From Paramagnetospirillum kuznetsovii (GTDB lineage: Bacteria > Pseudomonadota > Alphaproteobacteria > Rhodospirillales > Magnetospirillaceae), in the NCBI RefSeq assembly GCF_003284725.1, contig NZ_PGTO01000010.1:62001-126000 (forward strand): a DNA stretch of 64,000 nucleotides, read 5' to 3'. The notes under the pieces are model-generated. The model did no database searches. It was not told the DNA's origin and saw only the letters and a program-made list of their open reading frames with translations. The position numbers were made by a program, and so were the translations under genes. Shown here piece by piece: positions 49,716 through 59,333 of the stretch (its first letter is position 1; each line of letters starts with the position of its first letter).

Positions 49716-51500
49716 CTACCAGGGCACTTCCCAAAGCTGGAAGGGATCGCGAAAGCCTTTGAGGGAATGCATGCCGGCATTGCCCCAGGGAATGGGCTTC
49801 GAGCCCGCCAAATCCTTGACCACCTGGGTGCATAGGGTCTGATCCGACAAGGTGGCGGCGCAGACGCGGGCGGCCAACTGGACGGTGGAACCGAACAGGT
49901 CGTCCTCTTCCTGGATCGGCTCGCCGGAATTCAGTCCGATGCGCAGATGTAGCGGCAGATTGGGCTGCTTCTCGTTATGGGTCGCCACCTGGCGCTGAAT
50001 CTGGATGGTTGCGTCCACCGCGTTGGCCGCCGAGGCGAAGGAGGCCATGATCCCATCGCCGGTATGCTTGACCTCGTGACCGGCGAACTGGGTCAGCGCC
50101 GTTCGCACGATGGCGTTGTGCTTGCGCACGATCTCCTGGGCGGCCACGTCGCCGCGCGCCTGGGTCAGGTCGGTGGAGCCGACCATGTCGGTGAACATCA
50201 CCGTCATGATGGAGGACTTCTTCTCGCTGGTCGGCTTGTTCCAGTCCTTCAGCGAGGTCTGGAGCGTGATCTGCGGTGTCATTTCGTCACCGGCGGTCCA
50301 AGACTCCATGGCCGACTTGCCCGCCAGGATCATGCGGCCGTATTTGGTCTCGCGGGCGTAATCGGGAACCTTCTCGTAGAAGGCGGCCGCTTGGTCGGAC
50401 GGGGTGCCCAGCTTCTGGATGATGGCCTTCAGCAGCTTGCGCTGGCCGTTGGAATCCATCTTGTTGACGGTGGCGATGCTTTGAACCGCGCCCGCCATGT
50501 AGAGGTTGAGGCCGAACAGGGTGTATTTGTCGGGCGAGGCGGTCTGCTGGCGAATGATGTCCAACGCCTTTCCCACGAAGCGGTCGGTGACCGCCTGCGA
50601 GGATTCCAGTTCCGGAGTGGAGGGGAGGGCATCCACCGAGGTGGCGGCCATGGTCGGTTCGGCGGATTGAGGGACCAGCGGCGGCGGCTCATCGTCCAGA
50701 TCGGGCCGAATTTCAGGCAGGTTGTCGTCGGGGGAAGCCGCCGGGGAAATGTCGGCGGTATCGTCATCGTCATCGGCCCATTTGTCGGGGATCTGCTCCC
50801 AGGCGGCTTCGGCGGCCAGTTTGTCCAGGGATTTCTTGAGCTTGGCGTCGGTGGCTTGCCGCTGCGTCGGCTGTGATCCTCCCCAATTCATATTGGGCCG
50901 CCGCAAGGCGATATTGGCATTGCGCGGAATCATGCGCAGCCCCAGCGGCACGCCGGTCAGCAATAGGACGCCGATGAACACGGCGAACAGCAATTGGCCG
51001 TATTCGTCGGGGGTGACCCGGAACCCATATTCGTACAGGAAGCTGACCACGGACGGGACCAGCCGCAGGGCGCCCAGGGCAAAACCCACCGCCACCAACA
51101 AGACGATCAGCAGGCGAAACAGGACTTTCACCATTCCGGCGGTGTCGGCACGGGCCTTGGCGCGTTGCGCCGCGACCATGGCCGCCGTCTTCTTGGCGGC
51201 CGGACCGCTGGCCTTGCGGCCAACTTCGGCCGTAGCGCCGGGCCTGGAATAGCCGCCGCCCGCTGGCAGTCCACCCTTCTTGGGCTGGATATTGTGGCCG
51301 CTGATATAGACCTCGGCCTCGTCCATCTGATTGGAATCGGTATTGTAGGTCTCGCGGACTACCTTCACCCGGATGCCCAGGGTGCTTTCCAATTCCTTGG
51401 CTTCGCGAACGGCCTCGTCACGTTCGAGTCGCGGAAAACGGGCGTGGAGCATCCAGCCACGGTTCTCTTGGACGTAGACTTCGAAGTGGACGATAATCAT
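49716..51500 (-). CDS. Membrane-bound class III adenylate/guanylate cyclase
   Basis: 594 residues from the ATG at 51500. An N-terminal soluble segment (1-75, IIVHFEVYVQENRGWMLHARF) precedes two membrane helices at about 124-146 and 167-190, an acidic low-complexity linker (240-300), a helical region, and a C-terminal cyclase domain from about 428. Metal ligands Asp438 (FTDMVGSTDL) and Asp482 (KHTGDGIMASF) are present, with Lys478 at the base-recognition position. In the transition-state segment the usual Asn-x3-Arg appears as VQLAARV, with Gln541 in place of Asn and Arg545 retained. Product (cAMP by the Lys) is likely; activity level uncertain. Confidence 0.9.
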   Translation of the reverse strand: MIIVHFEVYVQENRGWMLHARFPRLERDEAVREAKELESTLGIRVKVVRETYNTDSNQMDEAEVYISGHNIQPKKGGLPAGGGYSRPGATAEVGRKASGPAAKKTAAMVAAQRAKARADTAGMVKVLFRLLIVLLVAVGFALGALRLVPSVVSFLYEYGFRVTPDEYGQLLFAVFIGVLLLTGVPLGLRMIPRNANIALRRPNMNWGGSQPTQRQATDAKLKKSLDKLAAEAAWEQIPDKWADDDDDTADISPAASPDDNLPEIRPDLDDEPPPLVPQSAEPTMAATSVDALPSTPELESSQAVTDRFVGKALDIIRQQTASPDKYTLFGLNLYMAGAVQSIATVNKMDSNGQRKLLKAIIQKLGTPSDQAAAFYEKVPDYARETKYGRMILAGKSAMESWTAGDEMTPQITLQTSLKDWNKPTSEKKSSIMTVMFTDMVGSTDLTQARGDVAAQEIVRKHNAIVRTALTQFAGHEVKHTGDGIMASFASAANAVDATIQIQRQVATHNEKQPNLPLHLRIGLNSGEPIQEEDDLFGSTVQLAARVCAATLSDQTLCTQVVKDLAGSKPIPWGNAGMHSLKGFRDPFQLWEVPW

Positions 51501-51614
51501 GCGACAGCCCAATAATCCCTAGACTTGCTCTAACCCCTTCGGCAAGTGATGTCCATAGCAAACGCCTTCAGCCGACAAGTTGCCGGCCGACCACTATGAC
51601 ACAGGTTCTGAGGA

Positions 51615-51655
51615 CTTGGGAAAAGCAGCGGCGGCGGCCAAACGGCCGCCGACCG
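51615..51655 (-). terminator. Terminator of rpmE
   Basis: Reverse strand GGCGGCC-GTTT-GGCCGCC extended by a CGGC run, followed by GCTTTTCCC, just after the rpmE stop. Confidence 0.7.
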
Positions 51656-51665
51656 GATTTCGAAC

Positions 51666-51899
51666 TCAGCTGTTGGTGGACTTGATTCCAAAGCCGTCGA
51701 AGCGCTTCTTGAACTTGGCGAGCTGGCCGCCAGTATCGACCAGACGATGCACGCCGGTCCAAGCCGGGTGGGACTTGGGGTCGATGTCCAGGCGAATGGT
51801 ATCGCCGGCCTTGCCCATGGTCGAACGAGTCTTGAACTCGGTGCCGTCCGTCATGACCACGTTGATTTCGTGGTAGTCGGGGTGAATGTTGTCCTTCAT
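51666..51899 (-). CDS. rpmE: 50S ribosomal protein L31
   Basis: 77 residues, [20 protein letters not shown] then [25 protein letters not shown]. The four zinc-binding Cys residues of E. coli L31 are absent, so this is the Cys-minus form usual in alphaproteobacteria and independent of zinc. Compact conserved ribosomal gene with its own terminator. Confidence 0.97.
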   Translation of the reverse strand: MKDNIHPDYHEINVVMTDGTEFKTRSTMGKAGDTIRLDIDPKSHPAWTGVHRLVDTGGQLAKFKKRFDGFGIKSTNS

Positions 51900-52021
51900 A
51901 GCGCAAAGCTCCGCAAATCGAAGGCGCCTCTATAGCCAAAACGCCGGGCCGGTGCAAGCCATCCTTCACCCCATGGCGCAAATCGGTCTAACATCGCCGC
52001 CTTGATGATGGAGAACCTGGA

Positions 52022-52327
52022 ATGAGCCTCGACGAAAGCCGCTTCGTTTCCCTGGCCGATCAGCTGATCGAGCACATCGCCGACGCGGTGGAAGATGCCC
52101 TGGACAAGGCCGATGCCGATATTCAGTCGGGCATCCTGACCATCACCCTGCCCGGCGTCGGCCAATGGGTGATCAACAAGCACACCCCCAATCGCGAGAT
52201 TTGGGTGTCGTCGCCCAAGAGCGGCGCCTATCACTTCGCCCATAACGACGGCGGGTGGGTGTCCACCCGCGACGCCTCGGTGGCCATGGTGCCCTTGCTG
52301 GCGGCCGAACTGGGGGTGGAGCTTTAA
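52022..52327 (+). CDS. cyaY: Frataxin homologue CyaY
   Basis: 101 residues, normal frataxin length. Acidic first helix (FVSLADQLIEHIADAVEDALDKADADIQ), then GILTITLPGVGQWVINKHTPNREIWVSSPKSGAYHF and a closing SVAMVPLLAAELGVEL. Frataxin binds iron and modulates cysteine desulfurase in iron-sulfur assembly; the isc operon lies about 5 kb away. ATG follows TGGAGAACCTGGA. Confidence 0.95.
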   Translation: MSLDESRFVSLADQLIEHIADAVEDALDKADADIQSGILTITLPGVGQWVINKHTPNREIWVSSPKSGAYHFAHNDGGWVSTRDASVAMVPLLAAELGVEL

Positions 52328-52332
52328 GGAGG

Positions 52333-52352
52333 GGGCGGGCGTCCCGCCCGCT
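52333..52352. terminator. GC-rich hairpin between convergent cyaY and tyrS
   Basis: GGGCGGG-CGT-CCCGCCC directly after the cyaY stop; on the reverse strand it is followed by CCTCCTTAAAG. No clear T-run, so a weak bidirectional terminator at best. Confidence 0.45.
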
Positions 52353-53602
52353 CAGACCGGCTTCACCAGGATGTGACGCTTCTTGCCCGCCGTCAGTTTC
52401 AGGACGCCGTCCTTTAGATCGTTGGTCCCCACCGCCTGGGTCTCGCTGGTCAGGGCGGCATCGTTGACCTTGCCGCCGCCGCCTTTGATCAGGCGCTTGG
52501 CGTCGCCGTTGGATTCGGCCAGACCTGCGCGCACGAACAGGGCAAAGGCGGGAATTCCGGCGGCCAGTTCGGCGGCGGGAATCTCGATGGTGGGCAGATT
52601 GGCGGCGGCGGCGCCTTCCTCGAAGGTCTTGCGCGCCGTCTCGGCGGCTTCCTGCGCGGCGGATTCGCCATGGGCCAGCTTGGTGACCTCGTTGGCCAGG
52701 ATCTTCTTGGCCTCGTTGATCTCGGCGCCCTGCAAAGCCTCAAGCCGGGCGATCTCGTCCAGCGGCAGTTCGGTGAACAGCTTGAGGAAGCGGCCCACAT
52801 CGGCGTCCTCGGTGTTGCGCCAGTACTGCCAGAACTCCCACGGCGACAGGGCGTCGGCGTTCAGCCAGACGGCACCCTGGGCGGTCTTGCCCATCTTGGC
52901 GCCCGAAGACGTGGTCAGCAGCGGGCTGGTCAGGCCGTACAGCTCGGCCTGATCGGCGCGGCGGCCCAGCTCGACGCCGTTGATGATGTTGCCCCACTGG
53001 TCCGAGCCGCCCATCTGCAGGATGCAGGTGTTGCGGCGGTACAGTTCCACGAAGTCGTAGCCCTGCAACAGCATGTAGTTGAATTCCAGGAAGGTGAGCG
53101 GCTGCTCGCGTTCCAGCCGCAGCTTGACCGAATCAAAGGTCAGCATGCGGTTGATGGTGAAGTGGTGGCCGTAATCGCGCAGGAAGTCGATATAGTTCAG
53201 CTTGTCCAGCCAGTCGGCGTTGTTGACCATCACCGCATCGGTCTTGCCCGATCCGAAGGTCAGATACTTGCCGAACACCGACTTGATGCCGTCCATGTTG
53301 CGGGTGATATCGGCGTCGGTCAGCATCTTGCGGGCCTCGTCCTTGCCGGACGGGTCGCCGATGCGGGTGGTGCCGCCGCCCATCAGCACGATGGGCTTGT
53401 GGCCGGTCTTCTGCCACCAGCGCAGCAGCATGATCTGCATCAGCGAGCCCACATGCAGCGAGGACGCCGTGCAGTCGAAGCCGATATAGGCCGCCGAGCA
53501 GGTCTCGGACAGGCGCTTGTCCAGCGCGTCCAGGTCGGTGCACTGGTGCATATAGCCGCGCTCGGTGATGGTGCGCAGGAAATCGGACTTGAGACTGGTC
53601 AT
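52352..53602 (-). CDS. tyrS: Tyrosyl-tRNA synthetase
   Basis: 416 residues from ATG 53602 ([16 protein letters not shown]). Class I motifs: HIGH variant [10 protein letters not shown] (about 48-57), tyrosine-binding [15 protein letters not shown] and KMSKS variant [14 protein letters not shown]-terminal S4 RNA-binding domain ([17 protein letters not shown]). Divergent from anmK, with 76 bases between starts. Confidence 0.97.
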   Translation of the reverse strand: MTSLKSDFLRTITERGYMHQCTDLDALDKRLSETCSAAYIGFDCTASSLHVGSLMQIMLLRWWQKTGHKPIVLMGGGTTRIGDPSGKDEARKMLTDADITRNMDGIKSVFGKYLTFGSGKTDAVMVNNADWLDKLNYIDFLRDYGHHFTINRMLTFDSVKLRLEREQPLTFLEFNYMLLQGYDFVELYRRNTCILQMGGSDQWGNIINGVELGRRADQAELYGLTSPLLTTSSGAKMGKTAQGAVWLNADALSPWEFWQYWRNTEDADVGRFLKLFTELPLDEIARLEALQGAEINEAKKILANEVTKLAHGESAAQEAAETARKTFEEGAAAANLPTIEIPAAELAAGIPAFALFVRAGLAESNGDAKRLIKGGGGKVNDAALTSETQAVGTNDLKDGVLKLTAGKKRHILVKPV

Positions 53603-53678
53603 GTGAGGCCTGTATGGCTTGCTGCTGCGAGGCCGCTCGTTTATCACAATCCGGACAGTGCGACAATCCGAGGGTGCC

Positions 53679-54791
53679 ATGCTGGCTTTGGGCCTGATGA
53701 GCGGAACCTCCCTGGACGGCGTTGACGCCGCCCTGGTGGAGACCGACGGCGAAGCGGTCGAACGTCTCGGCCCCAGCCTCACCGTGCCCTATCCGCCGGA
53801 GCGGCGCGAGGCGTTGCGCGCCATCCTCGGCGGTGTCGGCGACGTGGCGGGGGTCGAGCGCGACCTCACCCTGTTCCATGCCGAGGTGGTCAAGCGCCTG
53901 CTGCGGGAAGCGGGCGTGGATGCCGCCCAGGTCGGGCTGATCGGCTTTCACGGCCATACCATCGCCCATCGCCCCGAGGAACGCCGCACCTGGCAAATCG
54001 GCGACGGCGCCTTGCTGGCGGCCGCGACCGGCATCACCGTGGTCAATGAATTCCGCAGCGACGACGTGGCCCAGGGCGGCCAGGGCGCGCCTTTGGTGCC
54101 GGTGTTCCACCGGGCCTTGGCGCAAGGCTTGAAGACGCCGCTGGCGGTGCTCAACCTGGGCGGCGTCGGCAATATTACCTGGATCGGTAAGGCTGGGATC
54201 GGTAAGGCTGGGATCGGTAAGGCTGGGATCGGGGCCGATGGCGGGCTATTGGCCTTCGATACCGGCCCCGGCAATGCCCTGATCGACGACTGGATGCTGC
54301 GCCATACCGGCAAGGCGCTGGACGACGGCGGAAGTCTGGCCGCCACCGGGCGGATGAACACCGGCAAGATCGCCGAATTCCTGACCCATCCCTATTTCGC
54401 CAGGACGCCGCCGAAATCGCTGGACCGCGACGACTTCGCCGCTTTCGCCGCCGCTCTGGTGGCGGGCATGGAGGCCGCCGACGGCGCCGCTACCCTGGCC
54501 GGTTTCACGGCCGCCGCGGTCTCGGCCGCCGCCCGCCATTTCCCGGCGGCGGCCGAGCGCTGGCTGATCTGCGGCGGCGGCCGCCATAATAAAGTCATCA
54601 TGATGGCGCTGACTTCGCAATTGGGACTGCCGGTGGAGCCGGTGGAAGCGGTGGGCTGGGACGGTGACGCCATGGAGGCCCAGGCCTTCGCCTTCCTCGC
54701 CGTCCGCGCCGCGCGAGGCCTGCCCATCACCTATCCGGAAACCACCGGCGCGCCCCGCCCCCTGGGCGGCGGCCGGGTTCACAGAGTGTAG
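53679..54791 (+). CDS. anmK: Anhydro-N-acetylmuramic acid kinase
   Basis: 370 residues from the ATG at 53679 ([20 protein letters not shown]). Phosphorylates and opens 1,6-anhydroMurNAc in cell-wall recycling. ATPase-fold blocks: [50 protein letters not shown] and [11 protein letters not shown] with [17 protein letters not shown] 15-base unit repeated three times (54182-54226) inserts extra GKAGI copies after the phosphate loop. The frame is kept, and all catalytic motifs are intact. Confidence 0.95.
   Translation: MLALGLMSGTSLDGVDAALVETDGEAVERLGPSLTVPYPPERREALRAILGGVGDVAGVERDLTLFHAEVVKRLLREAGVDAAQVGLIGFHGHTIAHRPEERRTWQIGDGALLAAATGITVVNEFRSDDVAQGGQGAPLVPVFHRALAQGLKTPLAVLNLGGVGNITWIGKAGIGKAGIGKAGIGADGGLLAFDTGPGNALIDDWMLRHTGKALDDGGSLAATGRMNTGKIAEFLTHPYFARTPPKSLDRDDFAAFAAALVAGMEAADGAATLAGFTAAAVSAAARHFPAAAERWLICGGGRHNKVIMMALTSQLGLPVEPVEAVGWDGDAMEAQAFAFLAVRAARGLPITYPETTGAPRPLGGGRVHRV
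54182..54226 (+). repeat. Three perfect 15-bp tandem units inside anmK
   Basis: Unit GATCGGTAAGGCTGG at 54182-54196, 54197-54211 and 54212-54226, followed by a partial GATCGG. Encodes GIGKA-type pentapeptides; any change in copy number stays in frame. Confidence 0.97.
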
Positions 54792-54800
54792 GAGACCCAA

Positions 54801-55121
54801 ATGCGACTGAGATCCTTCGTGGCCGCCCTCATCCTGCTGGCGACGCCGAGCCTGGCCCTGGCCGACCAGGACAGCGCCCTGGCGGCGGCCCGCTCGCGGC
54901 CGGGCGTTCTCGACGCCTCTATCGACGATCGCGGCAATCTCTGGGTGGTGGTCAAGAACGCCAATATCTCGTGGGACCAGTTCGCCAATTATATGTGCGA
55001 CGTGGTGCGCCCCCATAAGGCACGGGTCTTCATCGCCCATATCGTCGACGTGACATCGGTGGGACGCGGCAAGAAATCATCGGAGTGGAAGCAACTGGCG
55101 GCGGCAAGCTGCGCCCGGTAG
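54801..55121 (+). CDS. Small exported protein of unknown function
   Basis: 106 residues; AGGAGACCCAA precedes the ATG. Signal peptide MRLRSFVAALILLATPSLALA. Mature part contains DASIDDRGNLWVVVKNANISW, FANYMCDVVRPHKARVFIAH and a C-terminal Cys, so one disulfide is possible. Ten bases after anmK, probably co-transcribed. Not recognised. Confidence 0.7.
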   Translation: MRLRSFVAALILLATPSLALADQDSALAAARSRPGVLDASIDDRGNLWVVVKNANISWDQFANYMCDVVRPHKARVFIAHIVDVTSVGRGKKSSEWKQLAAASCAR

Positions 55122-55130
55122 AAAAAAGCC

Positions 55131-55152
55131 CCCGTCGTATGGGACGGGGTTT
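55131..55152 (+). terminator. Terminator of anmK operon
   Basis: CCCCGTC-GTATG-GGACGGGG-like stem followed by TTTGGG, ten bases after the small exported gene. T-run is short. Confidence 0.6.
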
Positions 55153-55352
55153 GGGATACGAGGGGAGGGCGTCGCGGGGAAGCGAGGCGCCCTTTTGCTT
55201 TTCGCGGCCCACGACTGCCGAGAAAGTTGTCGTTTCCGACTGGGCTTATTTCGGCGATCCAGGTGATTGAGGCAATGTGCTCTGGTCTGTGCCTGGCGCT
55301 CGGAAACGGCTATTAGGGCCGCGCAGGCGATTCGATCCTGTCACCGCAATGC

Positions 55353-55397
55353 GGTAACTCGTTACCAAAGGCGGTCGAGACGGTAACGCAGTTACCG
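55353..55397. repeat. Two adjacent GGTAAC/GTTACC palindromes
   Basis: GGTAAC-TC-GTTACC at 55353-55366 and CGGTAAC-GCA-GTTACCG at 55381-55397, followed by a looser GGTTACGG and GGGTACGG. Spacing centre to centre is about 30 bases, three helical turns. Looks like paired protein-binding sites, but no gene starts near it. Confidence 0.6.
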
Positions 55398-55693
55398 GGG
55401 TTACGGTGGTGGGTACGGTGCCACTGCACTTAATTCTAATGGCCGGATGTGTCCCGGCCGCCCTCGCGGTTTCGCTGCAAAGTGTTGTGAAACAATAATT
55501 CAGGCGGATGGGCGTGGATGTCCGGAACGGGTCCGGGCATGACGGAGGGCGACGAACCGTGTCGGCCTCTTGGTGTTCGGGGTGCCTTGGTGGTGATTCC
55601 TTTGCGAGTCCCATGCCGAAGGCGAGCCGCTGAAATTCAGGCGGACTCGGGCCAAGGATGAGATCGGGCGGATTTAACAGGGGCGGAAAATCC

Positions 55694-55800
55694 CCGTCAT
55701 TCCCGCGAAAGCGGGACTCCACGCATCAGGCGCTCAATATTTTGTCGCTAAAGCCTGGCCTTGCGTCAGCATGGACCCCCGCCTGCGCGGGGGTGACGAT
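55694..55800. repeat. Dispersed paired-hairpin repeat, copy 3
   Basis: Left arm 55696-55722 contains CATTCCCGCGAAAGCGGGAC; right arm 55770-55798 contains GACCCCCGCCTGCGCGGGGG. Same arrangement as the copy at 10.5 kb. Confidence 0.85.
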
Positions 55801-55898
55801 AAAAGGGGGGGGCGAGAACGCGTTTTTTCGCAGCCGATTGAAACCGGCCCCCCTCCTTATCCCGGACGCCCCCGTCTTTTGGGACGGGGGCTGTTTCC

Positions 55899-56588
55899 TT
55901 ACGGCAGGGCCACGGCCAGTTCCGGTTCGCGCACCGGTTCCGGGGCGGCGACGCGGATGGCGTCGGACAGATAGGTGTCAACCATCTCGCCCAGGGTTTC
56001 CAGATGGGTGCCGAAGAAGTGGTTGGCGCCCTCGATGGTCTGGTACTTGACCCGGATATTGCGCTGGGTCGCCAGCTTGGTCGCCAGCTTGGCCACCGTC
56101 GGCTCGGGGACCAGATCGTCGGCGCTGCCGTGCACGATCAGGCCCGAGGAGGGGCAGGGGGCCAGGAACGAGAAGTCGAACACATTGGCGGGCGGCGCCA
56201 CCGAGACGAAGCCGTCGATCTCGGGGCGGCGCATCAGCAGTTGCATGCCGATCCAGGCGCCGAACGAGAAGCCGCCGACCCAGCAGGCGCTGGCATTGGG
56301 GTTGAAGCTCTGCATCCAGTCCAGCGCCGAGGCGGCATCGGACAATTCTCCCTGGCCGTTGTCGAACTTGCCCTGGCTGCGGCCGACGCCGCGGAAGTTG
56401 AAGCGCAGCGTCGAGAAACCACGACGGACGAAGGCATGATACAAGGCATAGACCACCTTGTTGTTCATGGTGCCGCCATGCTGCGGATGCGGGTGCAGCA
56501 GCAGCGCCAAGGGCGCGCTGGGCGATTTTCCATGATGGTAGCGCCCTTCCAGGCGTCCGTCGGGTCCGTTGAAAATGACTTCAGGCAT
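55899..56588 (-). CDS. Alpha/beta hydrolase, serine-type
   Basis: 229 residues. HPHPQHGGTMNN holds the oxyanion region, FNFRGVGRSQG the first conserved loop, and GGFSFGAWIG the nucleophile elbow (G-x-S-x-G with Ser); Asp in GSADDLVP and His in GANHFFGTHLE complete the triad. It belongs to the small dienelactone hydrolase-like group (COG2945). Substrate unknown. Divergent from cysE. Confidence 0.9.
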   Translation of the reverse strand: MPEVIFNGPDGRLEGRYHHGKSPSAPLALLLHPHPQHGGTMNNKVVYALYHAFVRRGFSTLRFNFRGVGRSQGKFDNGQGELSDAASALDWMQSFNPNASACWVGGFSFGAWIGMQLLMRRPEIDGFVSVAPPANVFDFSFLAPCPSSGLIVHGSADDLVPEPTVAKLATKLATQRNIRVKYQTIEGANHFFGTHLETLGEMVDTYLSDAIRVAAPEPVREPELAVALP

Positions 56589-56686
56589 GGCTCACCATAA
56601 AACTCCATTGCCCGATACGGCTTGTATAACCAAGCTCAGCGATCGGGGAAAATCCGTATAAATTTCAGGATTGCGGCCGGGCAAAC

Positions 56687-56715
56687 TTGACCAGCCTTGT
56701 CGGACATCCTATATT
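56687..56715 (+). promoter_or_regulatory. Sigma-70 promoter of the cysE-isc operon
   Basis: TTGACC at 56687-56692, 17 bases, TATATT at 56710-56715. Transcription from here rules out a TTG start at 56697 and leaves a leader of about 80 bases before the cysE ATG. No obvious IscR box was recognised. Confidence 0.7.
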
Positions 56716-56801
56716 CACCTTCATTGGTATCGACGCCACCCGATGGGCTCCCCCCTGACGACCGCGCCGATGTCGTGGCGTACATTAACATATTGAGAGC
56801 T

Positions 56802-57659
56802 ATGCTTTTCAAGAGTCTTAAAGAAGATATCGCGGCCATTCGTCATCGCGACCCGGCGGCCCATTCCTGGTTGGAAGTGGTTTTGTGCTATCCCGGCTTG
56901 CACGCGGTCATGATCCATCGGGCGTCGCAATGGTGTTGGAAGAGGGGGTACAGGGTGCTGGGCCGCTTCATCTCGCATCTTGGCAAGATCTTCACCGGCA
57001 TCGAGATTCATCCCGCCGCTACCCTGGGGCCGCGCTTCTTCATCGATCACGGCACCGGCGTGGTGATCGGCGAGACGGCGGTGATCGGCGCCGACGTCAC
57101 CCTCTATCACGGCGTGACCCTGGGCGGCACCTCGCTGCATAAGGGCAAGCGCCATCCCACCTTGGAAGACGGCGTCATCGTCGGCTCCGGCGCCCAGGTG
57201 CTGGGCCCCATCACCGTGGGCAAGGGGGCGCGCATCGGCGCCAATGCGGTGGTGCTGACCGACGTGCCGCCCGGCGTCACCATGGTCGGCATTCCGGCCC
57301 GCATGGTCATGCGCCGCCAGGAAGGCGAGTTCTGCGCCTATGGCCTGTCGGACGGCGACTTGCCCGATCCGGTGGTGCGCGCCATCGATTCGGTGCGCGG
57401 CCAGGTCAGCGCGCTGCTGGAGCGGGTGCAGGAATTGGAAACCGAATTGCACGGCCATCCCAGCGAGGCCTGCTGCCAGATCGAACGCATGCTGCCCCAT
57501 GACGCGGCAAAGCCCGCGGGGGCCGCCGACCCGGAGCCAATCCGGGCGGATACGGGCAAAAAACCCGCAACCACCAAAAAGGCCAATTCGAAGCCGAGCA
57601 GTAATCCGGCCCAGGCGATCTCGGTCGCTGCGGCCAATAACAGGGAGATCGGATCGTGA
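56802..57659 (+). CDS. cysE: Serine O-acetyltransferase
   Basis: Makes O-acetylserine, the precursor of cysteine. 285 residues from the ATG at 56802 ([20 protein letters not shown]); the longer frame starts with TTG inside the promoter. N-terminal helical SATase domain ([19 protein letters not shown]), then left-handed beta-helix hexapeptide repeats with the catalytic His region [18 protein letters not shown] and [18 protein letters not shown]. The C-terminal 70 residues are lysine/alanine-rich and variable. Its TGA overlaps the iscR GTG, tying cysteine synthesis to iron-sulfur assembly. Confidence 0.96.
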   Translation: MLFKSLKEDIAAIRHRDPAAHSWLEVVLCYPGLHAVMIHRASQWCWKRGYRVLGRFISHLGKIFTGIEIHPAATLGPRFFIDHGTGVVIGETAVIGADVTLYHGVTLGGTSLHKGKRHPTLEDGVIVGSGAQVLGPITVGKGARIGANAVVLTDVPPGVTMVGIPARMVMRRQEGEFCAYGLSDGDLPDPVVRAIDSVRGQVSALLERVQELETELHGHPSEACCQIERMLPHDAAKPAGAADPEPIRADTGKKPATTKKANSKPSSNPAQAISVAAANNREIGS

Positions 57660-58129
57660 AACTCAGCACCAAGGGACGCTATGCCGTCATGGCCATGGTC
57701 GATCTGGCCAGCCATTCGCAGGGAAGCCCGGTGGCGCTCGCCGATATCGCCGAGCGTCAGGAAATTTCACTGTCCTATCTGGAGCAGTTGTTCGGAAAGC
57801 TCCGCAAGGGCGGATTGGTGAAAAGCGTGCGCGGTCCGGGGGGCGGCTATCTGTTGTCGCGAATCCCACAACAAACGCGCATCTCCGACATTATCCTGGC
57901 GGTTGACGAACCAATCCAGACGACGCGCTGCTCGCCCGGCTCGCCGGCGGGCTGCCATAACAACAAGGGACGCTGCCTGACCCATGATTTGTGGGAAGAG
58001 CTCGGCAACCAGATTTATCTCTATCTCAGCTCGGTGTCCCTGGCCGATGTGTGCGAACGCCGCATCCTGGGCAGTTCGGGCATGTTCCACGGCGGAACCG
58101 GCACCGCCGGGGCCGTCGCCGCCCAGTAG
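57656..58129 (+). CDS. iscR: Rrf2-family iron-sulfur regulator IscR
   Basis: 157 residues from GTG 57656 (GTGA overlap with cysE). Winged helix [18 protein letters not shown] with [29 protein letters not shown]. Cluster-binding residues Cys92, Cys100, Cys107 and a nearby His (CLTHDLW) match IscR. Holo-IscR represses isc genes when clusters are plentiful. First gene of the isc set. Confidence 0.95.
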   Translation: MKLSTKGRYAVMAMVDLASHSQGSPVALADIAERQEISLSYLEQLFGKLRKGGLVKSVRGPGGGYLLSRIPQQTRISDIILAVDEPIQTTRCSPGSPAGCHNNKGRCLTHDLWEELGNQIYLYLSSVSLADVCERRILGSSGMFHGGTGTAGAVAAQ

Positions 58130-58149
58130 CGGAAAGGGGATAAGGAACC

Positions 58150-59289
58150 GTGAGCAGGGCCGTCTACCTCGATCATAACGCCGGAGCACCGGCGCGCCCC
58201 GAGGTGGCGGCGGCGGTGGCCGAGGCCCTGCTGCATGGCGGAAATCCGTCCTCCATCCACGCTTCCGGCCGGGCGGCCCGCCAGCGAATCGAGCAAGCCC
58301 GCGCCCAGGTCGCCGCCCTGGTGGAGGCCGATCCCGCCGGGGTGATCTTCACCTCCGGCGGCACCGAGGCCAACGCCTTGGTCCTGGCCGGTTGTGGCCG
58401 GATCATCCGCATGGCGTCGGCGGTGGAGCACCCCTCGGTTCTCGATGCCGGAATCGACCGGATCATTCCCGTCGACGGTAATGGAATTGTCGACCTCGCG
58501 GCGCTGGACGCCATGCTGGCCGCCGAATCCGGCCTCGCCCTGGTGTCGCTGATGCTGGCCAATAACGAGACCGGAATCATCCAGCCGGTGGCCGAGGCCG
58601 CAGCCCTTTGCCATGCCCGTGGCGCCCTGTTTCACTGCGACGCCGCCCAGGCGGTCGGGCGCATGAAACTTTCAATTCGGTATTTTAATGCTGATTTTTT
58701 GACGCTGTCCGCTCATAAAATGGGCGGGCCGTCCGGCGTCGGTGCCGTGGTCATGGCGGATCCTGAGTTTAGAATGGCACCAATCTTGCTAGGTGGTGGG
58801 CAGGAGCGTCGGCGTCGGGCCGGCACAGAGAATTTGTCGGGTATTGTCGGCTTCGGAACCGCCGCCGCCTTGGCCGGGGATGATTTGTCGGGCGGCGACA
58901 CCATATCGGAGATATGCGGATTGCGTGATCGGCTGGAACGCGAGGCGGCGAGGATGGTGCCCGAGGCCCGGGTGATCGGCCAAGCCGTGGCGCGTCTGCC
59001 CAACACCACCTGCCTGGCCTTGCCGGGATTGGCGGGGCAAACCCAGGTGATGGCGCTGGATCTGGCCGGCGTGGCGGTGAGCGCCGGGGCGGCCTGCTCG
59101 TCGGGCAAGGTCACGGAAAGCCGGGTGCTGGCGGCCATGGGCCTGGAGCCCGAAATTCGGGGCTCGGCCATCCGGATCAGCATGGGGCGGGACACCCGCT
59201 CCGAGGATGTGGACTGTTTCCTTGCCGCCTGGGCCGAACTGGCGCGGCGCAAGGGTTACACGGTGAATGGGGCGGCCGCGGCCGCCTGA
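58150..59289 (+). CDS. Cysteine desulfurase, NifS/IscS-like (first of two)
   Basis: 379 residues from a GTG at 58150 with AAGGA upstream. PLP Lys190 in LTLSAHKMGGPSG, persulfide Cys316 in SAGAACSSGKVTESRVLAAMG, cofactor-binding FTSGGTEANALVL. The insert after Cys is short, like NifS/IscS group I. It precedes the canonical iscS in the same operon. A local A/T-rich patch (about 58670-58850, with codons TTA, ATA, GAT, TTT) covers the Lys segment and differs from the rest of the gene. A separate role (for example thiolation or another scaffold) is possible. Confidence 0.9.
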   Translation: MSRAVYLDHNAGAPARPEVAAAVAEALLHGGNPSSIHASGRAARQRIEQARAQVAALVEADPAGVIFTSGGTEANALVLAGCGRIIRMASAVEHPSVLDAGIDRIIPVDGNGIVDLAALDAMLAAESGLALVSLMLANNETGIIQPVAEAAALCHARGALFHCDAAQAVGRMKLSIRYFNADFLTLSAHKMGGPSGVGAVVMADPEFRMAPILLGGGQERRRRAGTENLSGIVGFGTAAALAGDDLSGGDTISEICGLRDRLEREAARMVPEARVIGQAVARLPNTTCLALPGLAGQTQVMALDLAGVAVSAGAACSSGKVTESRVLAAMGLEPEIRGSAIRISMGRDTRSEDVDCFLAAWAELARRKGYTVNGAAAAA

Positions 59290-59333
59290 AGTAAGACCAC
59301 GACGAAGAAGATGAAGAAGAAGGGACTGATCTT

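Larger units (their letters stand above)
55153..55898. other. Non-coding region with palindromes and a dispersed repeat
   Basis: About 750 bases. Reverse-strand frames exist but are Pro/Thr/Arg-rich, cross the repeat and have no ribosome-binding site. Holds the GGTAAC palindromes at 55353-55397, the dispersed repeat at 55694-55800, and the hairpin GCCCCCGTC-TTTT-GGGACGGGGGC at 55867-55891 by the end of the hydrolase gene. Confidence 0.65.

Noticed and set aside
55246-55722. Reverse frame of 158 codons in the gene-free region
   Set aside because: Starts inside the dispersed repeat (SRFRGND is a typical translation of that repeat), is Pro/Thr/Arg-rich, and has no ribosome-binding site.
56697-56801. 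Longer cysE start at a TTG codon
   Set aside because: It lies inside the promoter (between TTGACC and TATATT) and lengthens the protein beyond family norms; ATG 56802 fits alignments.
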